Both the position numbers and the translations under genes were made by a program. A model generated the notes under the pieces. That model was not told where the DNA came from, made no database searches, and saw nothing but the letters and a program-made list of their open reading frames with translations. A stretch of 64,000 bases of DNA, from the NCBI GenBank assembly GCA_039795165.1, contig JBDKER010000005.1:62001-126000 (forward strand), in the 5' to 3' direction. The DNA is from V1-33 sp039795165. GTDB lineage: Bacteria > Verrucomicrobiota > Verrucomicrobiia > Verrucomicrobiales > V1-33. How positions within the stretch are numbered: position 1 is the first letter of the stretch; every line of letters begins with the position of its first letter. Shown piece after piece: positions 14,864 through 21,721 of the stretch.

Positions 14864-16462
14864 ATGGAAGGAGTGATCAGAAGACATCATGTGCTGGCTG
14901 TTGGGCTCCTTGCTGGGATGGTTCCGTGGTGGCCGATGAGGGCCCAGGAAGCACCGCCGGTGGAATTGCCGAAGGTGGCGGCAGAGCTGGGGCCGGGCAT
15001 GCTTGAGCCCGACGGTGCGCTGCTCGAAGGTGAGCCCGATGGGTCGCTGTGGGACCTTGTGCCTGACGAACCCCTGCCGGGTTTTGACGTTCCGGAAGAT
15101 GATGAATCGCCATTGGCGCGGCAGGCGGTGGCCTTGGCACCGTCCGTGGTTTCGCTGCGGGCATGGGATGCGAAGGGCCGGGAACTCGCTTCGCGCTGCG
15201 GGGTTTTCATTGCGAAGGGTGGGCTTGTGCTGACCGAACTGGGATTGTTGGGCGGTGCCGGGAAGCCGGAATATGTCAGCGGCATGACCGGTGACGGCCG
15301 GGCCTTCCGCGTGACTTCGGTGGTTTATGGCGATGCGCAGCGAGGCTTGCTCGTGGTCCGTGTGGGTATCGAGGGCGCGCCCGTGGTGCTGGTGACGAAG
15401 GGATCGATTCCTGCGGCGGCAGCCGTCCGGGTGATGTCGCTGCATCCCGCGCGCGGTCTGACCCTTGCTGATGCGCAATGCCGCGTGGATCCGACGGTGG
15501 CGGGAGGCGGAAGTCTGGAACTGACTGGATCCGATGCGCCTGCGGCGGTTGGTTCCCCGGTGCTGGATGCGGCCGGACGGGTGGCTGGATTAGTCACGCA
15601 TCGGCTGGCGCTGCGCCAGTGGGTTGGCTATGCCCATGTGGTGACGAGAAGCGATGCGGATGCGCTGGAGGGACGTTCAGGTGTGCCGCTGGGTCGGTAT
15701 GCGGTGCCGGATGGAGGGGATCCGGCTAAGGATCCGGAATTTCAGCAGGCCTTCCGTCTGCTGGCCGAGAAGAAGGTGACCGCCGGGGCTCGGTTGCTGC
15801 TGCGGTTGACGTCGCGCTACCCCCGCAGTGCCGCCGTGTGGAGTCTGCTGGGTGTTTCGGCGTCGGCCCTTGGCGTGCATCGTGACGCCGTGGCATGCCA
15901 GCGGCGGGCGGCGTCATTGGATCCGGAGATATCGGTTTACTGGACGAAGCTGGCCGAAGCCGAGCGCCGGGGCGGCAGCAAATCCGGCACTGGGGCGGTT
16001 GCGGAAGTCTATCAGGCAGCAGCCCGGCAGGACCCGGTGAACGCGTCGGCGTGGCTGGGAAGTGCCGAGGGATTCATCCGGGAAGGGGAATGGCAGCGGG
16101 CGGAAGATGCAGCCCGGAGGGCGGTTGCGCTGCAGTCCGGAAGTCCGCGGGCCCTGCGTCTGCTGGGGTATGCCCTGAGCCGTCAGGGAAGGGATGAGGA
16201 AGCTGCGGCCGCTCTCGGCGAATGTCTCAAACTTGATCCAGCGGATGGGGCAGCGGCCGTGCTGCAGGCCGAACTGGCCGAACGTGCGGGCCGCAGGGAC
16301 GACGCCGTGCAGATGCTGCGCCGGGCGGCCGAAAGGAATCCGCGGAGTGCCTTGGTCTGGCGCAGTTATGCGAGACTGCTGCGCCGGGCAGGACGTCAGG
16401 GCGAGGCCACCACAGCCTTCGAGCGATATCTGAAGATTGAGCAAGATGCTGCTGGCCAGTGA
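14864..16462 (+). CDS. Trypsin-fold (apparently inactive) plus TPR secreted protein
   Basis: The 532-residue product has a signal peptide ending near GMVPWWPMRAQ. Residues about 85-280 follow the DegP-type trypsin fold: VVSLRAWDAKG, CGVFIAKGGLVLTE, SPVLDAAGRVAGLVTHR. At the positions of the triad I see no His (TELGLL instead of TNxHV), no Asp (QRGLLVVRV instead of DLAVLKV) and no nucleophile Ser (PAAVGSPV instead of GNSGGPL). From about residue 300 it is all TPR repeats (AAVWSLLGVSASALGVHRDAV and others). The likely role is a periplasmic binding or scaffold protein. It is the first plus-strand gene of the uptake locus, divergent from the barrel gene. Confidence 0.7.
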   Translation: MEGVIRRHHVLAVGLLAGMVPWWPMRAQEAPPVELPKVAAELGPGMLEPDGALLEGEPDGSLWDLVPDEPLPGFDVPEDDESPLARQAVALAPSVVSLRAWDAKGRELASRCGVFIAKGGLVLTELGLLGGAGKPEYVSGMTGDGRAFRVTSVVYGDAQRGLLVVRVGIEGAPVVLVTKGSIPAAAAVRVMSLHPARGLTLADAQCRVDPTVAGGGSLELTGSDAPAAVGSPVLDAAGRVAGLVTHRLALRQWVGYAHVVTRSDADALEGRSGVPLGRYAVPDGGDPAKDPEFQQAFRLLAEKKVTAGARLLLRLTSRYPRSAAVWSLLGVSASALGVHRDAVACQRRAASLDPEISVYWTKLAEAERRGGSKSGTGAVAEVYQAAARQDPVNASAWLGSAEGFIREGEWQRAEDAARRAVALQSGSPRALRLLGYALSRQGRDEEAAAALGECLKLDPADGAAAVLQAELAERAGRRDDAVQMLRRAAERNPRSALVWRSYARLLRRAGRQGEATTAFERYLKIEQDAAGQ

Positions 16463-16513
16463 GGCGGTTGGGCCTTGTCAGGGTGAATGAGACCGACGCT
16501 GCAGGGAAGGTCT

Positions 16514-16529
16514 GCAACGAAAACGTTGC
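16514..16529. promoter_or_regulatory. Perfect 6-4-6 palindrome, candidate operator
   Basis: GCAACG-AAAA-CGTTGC is a perfect inverted repeat lying about 110 bases before the TIGR02597 gene start and about 50 bases after the preceding gene. Arm and spacer lengths suit a dimeric helix-turn-helix repressor. It is too short, with no T tract, to be a terminator. No regulator gene is nearby. Confidence 0.35.
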
Positions 16530-16638
16530 CATGGGGAGCTTTCCAGAAACGAGCGTGGGTTCTCTACTGCTGACGCCGGTAAACATCGCTCGCAGATGCC
16601 GGAAACGAAAACCCAACAGCAATCCGAAACCTCAGTTT

Positions 16639-17634
16639 ATGGCTAAAGCAAACCTTCTCATTGTGGCCGCGGCCCTCATGATACCGGTCGGGGTATCCGC
16701 GCAATCGAACAGCAATCTTCCGGTCAGTAGGTCCGCAGGTCTGCTGCGGGTGACGCTTCCGGCCAATCAGATTTCCCTCGTGGCACTTCCCATGGTTGAC
16801 CGCGTGGTCAGCAGCGGGACCGTCTCTGCGGTGGCTGGTGCGACCCTGACGCTTTCGGACGCCGCGCTGCCCGGCCTCGTGGCGGCTCCGCATTCGATTC
16901 AGCTTGTGAGCGGAGCCGGCCTTGGTGCGAGAGTCCGCATCAGTGCGGCGACTGCGGATTCCGTGACGACCGCGGCAGCGATTGCCGGGGCGGCCGCGGG
17001 CGACCAGTACATGATTGTGCCGGACGACACGATTGCCACGATTTTCGGGGCGACGAATACGGCGGGTCTGCTGGGTGGTTCGGGAGCTGCCTCGTCGGAT
17101 GAAGTCTACATTCAGACGGGCGGAGTCCTCACCGGGTACTTCTACAAAGGGAGTGGACTGGGTGGCACGGGCTGGCGCCGGACTGCGAATCCTTCGGGAG
17201 CATCCGAGCCGAATGCGCCGATTGATCCTCTGACGGGAGTCTATGTGATCCGCAAGCCGGGTGGGAATCCGGTGTCGCTCGACATCACGGGATACACCGT
17301 GAGCGGGCGCCAGAAGCCGACGGTGGTCAGCGGGTTCAACATTCTCTCGAATCCCTTCACTCTGCCGACCACGCTGGGGAAATCCAATCTCAAGGACTTT
17401 GTGACTGGCGGAACGGGATCGGCCTCTGCTGACATTGTGTATCTGGAGAATGGCGGAGTCCTGACTGGATACTTCTTCAAGAACGGAGGTCTGGGCGGCA
17501 CGGGATGGCGCCGGACCGACAACCCATCGGGAGCCGACCAGAGCGGTGTCGTTCTGACACCGGGTAAGGCGATCCTCTTCAAGGAACAGGCCGGCACGGC
17601 TGGCTTCACCCTCCAGGAACCGTTCACCGAGTGA
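16639..17634 (+). CDS. TIGR02597-type secreted protein with internal repeat
   Basis: The 331-residue product starts MAKANLLIVAAALMIPVGVSAQ, a clear signal peptide; upstream in-frame codons lack one. Two similar blocks occur, around residues 155-205 and 265-315. Each has a GGVLTGYF(Y/F)K core followed by G.LGGTGWRR..NPSGA. This arrangement and a C-terminal LFKE segment fit the TIGR02597 family, known mainly from Verrucomicrobiota, for which no function is established. It is followed 53 bases later by a PEP-CTERM protein gene and then a beta-helix-like exoprotein. A surface or extracellular role is likely. Confidence 0.7.
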   Translation: MAKANLLIVAAALMIPVGVSAQSNSNLPVSRSAGLLRVTLPANQISLVALPMVDRVVSSGTVSAVAGATLTLSDAALPGLVAAPHSIQLVSGAGLGARVRISAATADSVTTAAAIAGAAAGDQYMIVPDDTIATIFGATNTAGLLGGSGAASSDEVYIQTGGVLTGYFYKGSGLGGTGWRRTANPSGASEPNAPIDPLTGVYVIRKPGGNPVSLDITGYTVSGRQKPTVVSGFNILSNPFTLPTTLGKSNLKDFVTGGTGSASADIVYLENGGVLTGYFFKNGGLGGTGWRRTDNPSGADQSGVVLTPGKAILFKEQAGTAGFTLQEPFTE

Positions 17635-17687
17635 TTCCTGATCCTTCTGCAAACATCGATCTATCCATCAATCCTCCGAAACAACCC

Positions 17688-18308
17688 ATGAAAAAAACTC
17701 TTCTTCTTGCCTTGGCGCTGGCCACCGCTGGCTCAACTCACGCCGTCGTCACTCTGAATTCCTCGAATTTCGGGAATGGTCTGGTGACCACCAACAATGC
17801 CGCGCTTGCGAGTGGATCGCTGCGCTTCGGTGTTTTCCCTGCGATCTTTGATTTCGCGGCCAATTCGGCTGATCTGTCTGCTCTCGAGGCGGCCTTCACG
17901 GAAGTGTATGCCTACACTGGTGCGATCAATGCGCTTTCGACTGATGGGTTCTACGAGATTTCGCGTCCGATCGACAATACGGCTTCCTTCGAAGGTCAAT
18001 CCTATGCGTCCTCGATTGCTGGGCGCCCGGTGTTTCTGTGGGTGCAGAACACGGGTGCGACGGAACAGGCGATCTTCTCGTCGTCGGTGACGTGGAATTC
18101 CGGGGTGGGGCTGCCACCATTTGAAGTGAACTACTCGCCGGATGTCGGTGTGCCGGGACTGACGGTGCATGTGGGCCAGTTGGCGGTGGGACCCGATCTT
18201 GGGGCGGGAGCGTCATCGCACCGTCTGGCCGTGGTGATTCCCGAGCCATCCACTGGTCTCGCGGCGGTCTTTGGCGGGCTGCTCATGATGGTGCGCCGCC
18301 GGCGCTGA
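17688..18308 (+). CDS. PEP-CTERM sorting-domain protein
   Basis: The 206-residue product has a signal peptide (MKKTLLLALALATAGSTHA). At the C-terminus IPEPSTGLAAVFGGLLMMVRRRR combines a PEP motif, a hydrophobic helix and an arginine tail. This is the PEP-CTERM signal used by the exosortase/EpsH system to sort proteins to the cell surface or matrix. The mature body of about 160 residues is not recognised. No exosortase gene is in the window. It lies between the TIGR02597 gene and the beta-helix gene on the same strand. Confidence 0.85.
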   Translation: MKKTLLLALALATAGSTHAVVTLNSSNFGNGLVTTNNAALASGSLRFGVFPAIFDFAANSADLSALEAAFTEVYAYTGAINALSTDGFYEISRPIDNTASFEGQSYASSIAGRPVFLWVQNTGATEQAIFSSSVTWNSGVGLPPFEVNYSPDVGVPGLTVHVGQLAVGPDLGAGASSHRLAVVIPEPSTGLAAVFGGLLMMVRRRR

Positions 18309-18342
18309 GAGAAAACCCAACTAAACTTCAGACTTTGAACTC

Positions 18343-20319
18343 ATGAAACAGAAATCCTATCGAATCCGTGCTGCTGCGGTGGCCGCTGCGGCGGTGGCCG
18401 GCAGTGCGCAGGCCGCCTTTGTGGAAGTGTTGAATGACATCACACAGGACACGCGCTGGACGAAGGACAACGTCTATATCCTGCGGGATGTGGTCTACGT
18501 GCTTCCGCCGGCGATTCTCACGATTGAGCCTGGGACGATTGTGCGTGGCATCGAGGATGCCTATTGTGAAGGTGGAGCCATCGGTGACCAGCCTGGTTCC
18601 CTATTCATCTGCCGCGGAGCGAAGATCGTGGCGAACGGAACTCCTGATGAACCGATCATCTTCACTGCGATTGATGATCCGTATGTTCCCGGCGGTGTGG
18701 CTACGATTCCGCAGTCGCTTGCTGCGGTCGGGAGTGGTGAGGCATGGAGTTATGCGGCCAATGGATTCAAGTATCCGAAAACCAAGACGGCGGCTGCTTC
18801 CCCGAATGTGGGTGGTGCTGTGGACAACATCTTTGCGATCTCTGGTCGCTGGGGTGGGCTCGTGGTGCTGGGACGCACGCCGATTGGCTACGATGGTGAC
18901 AACGATGCACTGCTGCTGCAGTATAATCCGGTGACGGGCCTGCAGAGTGGCGACGCGCCGATCGAACCGAACGGGGCCACCTCGATTCCGTCGTCCAACG
19001 ATGTGAAGGGCGGGAACGGGGTTGGGTTTGCGCTGATCGAAGGTGGCTCGTTCGACACCGTGACGCTGGGGGCTGCCTTCAATAATGGATTGAGTTCATC
19101 GACATCGTTCCGCACGGCGGTCTATGGCGGCGTGAATGTCGGCGCGGCCAGTGGATCGGGAGCGAACATTGATGACAACAGTGGGGTGATGCGCTTCTGC
19201 TCGCACCGTTATGGTGGCTTCAAGCTCGGCACGGACAACGAAGTCAACGGTGTTACGCTAGGCGCGGTCGGTCGCGGCACCGTGGTCGAGTGGCAGGACG
19301 TCTTCAATAACAAGGATGACGGTTTCGAGTGGTTTGGTGGCTATGTGAACTGTCGGTACCTCTTTACGGCCTTCCAGGGAGATGATGGCTTCGATGGAGA
19401 CCAGGGCTATCAGGGCCGCCTGCAGTACCTGTTCACCATTTCCGACAACTCGGGTGGGGCCAATGCTCAGCATCCTTCGGGAACTGTGACGGGCCGACTC
19501 GTGGCTGACGCCTCCGACCGTCTTTTTGAATGGGATGGATCCGAGGACAACAACAAGGGAGTGACGCCGAACACGCTGCCGCTCATCTACAACGTCACGG
19601 CCATTGGAAACCGCGGGGCTGGTGCATCACCGACGGCTGGCAGCAGTGACCAGGCCATCCTTGCCCGCCGGTCGACGGGTGGCGAATGGCGCAACGGACT
19701 CTTCGAAGACATCAACTCGAATATTCTTGGCGGTGACTCGACGGTTGGTTCATCTGCTGTGGTGGCGGCTTCCAATTATTACTTCAATACCGGGGCCACT
19801 CTTACCGCGAGCCTTGGAGGCAACACCTTTGCTGCGGTGGCGTTGAATGCCTCGGCGCTCCGCAAGAAGGGAACCGACTTTCACCGGGATCAGGCGGGAC
19901 TTGACCCCCGGATGACCGCGGCCACTCCCCTGCGGACGGCGGCGACTGATGCACCTCCTGCGGATGGATTCTTCACGCCGCTGCGGCGTGCGGGAGCCAT
20001 GGCCGACAGCAACATGCTGATTGGCTGGACGGGGATTGACAGTGTCGGGCTCGTTGATGCGGTCACCGTTCCGCGTCCCGAACCGATCCTTGGAGTCAGT
20101 GGCGGCAACGCGACGGTTTCCTTCGCGGCGGCTACGGTCGATGGCAATGCGGTGGTCTATGCGGTCGAGCGTTCTTCGGATCTGCGGGTGTGGACGCCGC
20201 TGGGTGTGGTCAGCGACGGAGCGGCGGGCGACACGAATGCGGCAGCGGGTCAGATCACTTGGCAGGACACAGCTTCCGTGGCCAATGGCGTGCTGCACTA
20301 CCGGGTGATTCCGCAATGA
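18343..20319 (+). CDS. Large secreted beta-helix-like protein
   Basis: The 658-residue product has a signal peptide (MKQKSYRIRAAAVAAAAVAGSAQA). Its next part, with VYILRDVVYVLPPAILTIEPGTIVRG, GAKIVANGTPDEPIIFTA and WGGLVVLGRTPIGY, is typical of secreted proteins often annotated near TonB-dependent receptors or as T9SS-target-like. The short repeated turns suggest a right-handed beta-helix. The last ~80 residues form a separate domain (VVYAVERSSDLRVWTPLGVV), a type common in Verrucomicrobiota exoproteins. A terminator follows. An extracellular substrate-binding or lyase-like role is possible, but no catalytic motif is visible. Confidence 0.65.
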   Translation: MKQKSYRIRAAAVAAAAVAGSAQAAFVEVLNDITQDTRWTKDNVYILRDVVYVLPPAILTIEPGTIVRGIEDAYCEGGAIGDQPGSLFICRGAKIVANGTPDEPIIFTAIDDPYVPGGVATIPQSLAAVGSGEAWSYAANGFKYPKTKTAAASPNVGGAVDNIFAISGRWGGLVVLGRTPIGYDGDNDALLLQYNPVTGLQSGDAPIEPNGATSIPSSNDVKGGNGVGFALIEGGSFDTVTLGAAFNNGLSSSTSFRTAVYGGVNVGAASGSGANIDDNSGVMRFCSHRYGGFKLGTDNEVNGVTLGAVGRGTVVEWQDVFNNKDDGFEWFGGYVNCRYLFTAFQGDDGFDGDQGYQGRLQYLFTISDNSGGANAQHPSGTVTGRLVADASDRLFEWDGSEDNNKGVTPNTLPLIYNVTAIGNRGAGASPTAGSSDQAILARRSTGGEWRNGLFEDINSNILGGDSTVGSSAVVAASNYYFNTGATLTASLGGNTFAAVALNASALRKKGTDFHRDQAGLDPRMTAATPLRTAATDAPPADGFFTPLRRAGAMADSNMLIGWTGIDSVGLVDAVTVPRPEPILGVSGGNATVSFAAATVDGNAVVYAVERSSDLRVWTPLGVVSDGAAGDTNAAAGQITWQDTASVANGVLHYRVIPQ

Positions 20320-20347
20320 GCGGGAGAAATTGACTCAGTGAAATCGG

Positions 20348-20382
20348 GGGCGGGTCCGGCGACGGGCCCGTCCCTTTTTTTT
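20348..20382 (+). terminator. Rho-independent terminator after the beta-helix gene
   Basis: GGGCGGGTCC pairs with GGGCCCGTCCC through a 6-base loop with one bulged T, followed by a run of eight T. It lies 30 bases after the beta-helix stop and separates that unit from the TPR/receptor unit downstream. Confidence 0.85.
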
Positions 20383-20510
20383 CGTGTGGGTGCGGGAGCA
20401 TGATGCGGAAGGCTCTGCGGGCACGGGTAACGAAATTGTCACCTCAATTCACTGTCTCCCGGGGCGTGCCGCGGCATCATCGCGGCAGCTTTTTCTCCAC
20501 CCAGATCCGC

Positions 20511-21701
20511 ATGCTGATGGCTCCCCGATTTCCGCTGCTTTTCCTTGCTGCACTGATGGATTTTGGTGGTGTGTGCCGGGGTGTGGAAGAGCTGGTGCCG
20601 GGGGTGCCGCTTCCGATTGCCAAGGGTTCCGATCAGGGCGGCAACGGGCTGCGGAGCGACAATTTCCGGAATCTGGAGGCCGCCGATCATCTGCTGTCGA
20701 AACTGACCACGGATGAAGACGAGCATTTCCGGGCGCAGTTGAGGCTTTGCGGGGCTCTCATCCGGCTCGGGTCGCATGGGGAAGCGAAGCAGCGCTGGAA
20801 GACCTTTGGGCCATCGTATCAATCGCTGCTTGCGGCTGAACTGGCGATGGCATGGCAGAAGCGTGGAGAAGCGGCACTGGCGGCCGAGGCGGCGTTCCTT
20901 GCGGAGAGTTCGCTGCCTGCGAGTGACACATGGAAGACGATGCGGAGCTGTGCGTTGCTGGCCGAATTGTTCCTTGAGCAACGGAAGGAGGAAGCGGCGG
21001 CGGCTTGGTTCCGGCGCGTCAGTGATCCTCTGGACCGTCAGGGATACGAAGCGGCCTATCTTCTGCAGAAGCCAGAGGCTGATCAGATTGAGGTATTTCT
21101 GCGCAGGCCGGCCAATCAGCATTTTGGGCCGCAGGTGCGTTTGCTGTGTGGGTTGGCGGAGCGGGAAGCCGCGGCTGGGCATACTGCGCAGGCGCAGGAA
21201 CATTTACGGAAGGCAGCCGACGTGGTGCGGGAGGCCCGGCATCCATCTGCGCCGCAATCGATGCCGTTGATCATTGAGACGATGCATCGGTTTGGTGTGG
21301 AGAGTTCCGTGGTGACGTCGGTATGGGAAGCGTATGTGGGCGCGTGCCGGAAGTATGCTGATGATGCCGAATGGAAAGCGCCATCGCTGGCTGAAGCGGG
21401 GCGTCTGGCTCGGCTCATGGGGATGGGGGATCGTATTCCGGCGATCCGTGAGGAAGCCGAGCGATCCTCCCGGGCGGTTTTCTTTCTGTATGCGCCCTCG
21501 TGTTGGCTGGCCTGTGCGCGCATGGCGCTGGGTGATGGGGAGAGTGCGGAGGCTGCGCGGCTGGTGAAGGAAGCGGTGACGAATGGGGCGGCCTATCCGC
21601 ATCCCCGGGGACGGGCGATGGGATTGTTTGCCGTGGCACTTTTCCATGTGGAAGAACAGCTGGCGATGTCGCCCGAGACCATGGGGGAACTGATGAAGTG
21701 A
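20511..21701 (+). CDS. Secreted TPR-like protein upstream of the TonB-dependent receptor
   Basis: The 396-residue product begins MLMAPRFPLLFLAALMDFGG, a signal peptide. The frame is open further upstream but without features. The body is alpha-helical with TPR-like pairs (LLAAELAMAWQKRGEAALAAEAAFLAE, VRLLCGLAEREAAAGHTAQAQEHLRKAADV). It is not assigned to a named family. The stop overlaps the region where the receptor gene begins, so the two are surely co-transcribed. A TPR protein next to a receptor may help capture substrate or scaffold it; this is inferred. Confidence 0.65.
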   Translation: MLMAPRFPLLFLAALMDFGGVCRGVEELVPGVPLPIAKGSDQGGNGLRSDNFRNLEAADHLLSKLTTDEDEHFRAQLRLCGALIRLGSHGEAKQRWKTFGPSYQSLLAAELAMAWQKRGEAALAAEAAFLAESSLPASDTWKTMRSCALLAELFLEQRKEEAAAAWFRRVSDPLDRQGYEAAYLLQKPEADQIEVFLRRPANQHFGPQVRLLCGLAEREAAAGHTAQAQEHLRKAADVVREARHPSAPQSMPLIIETMHRFGVESSVVTSVWEAYVGACRKYADDAEWKAPSLAEAGRLARLMGMGDRIPAIREEAERSSRAVFFLYAPSCWLACARMALGDGESAEAARLVKEAVTNGAAYPHPRGRAMGLFAVALFHVEEQLAMSPETMGELMK

Positions 21702-21721
21702 TCATGATTTCCGGAGCTGTG

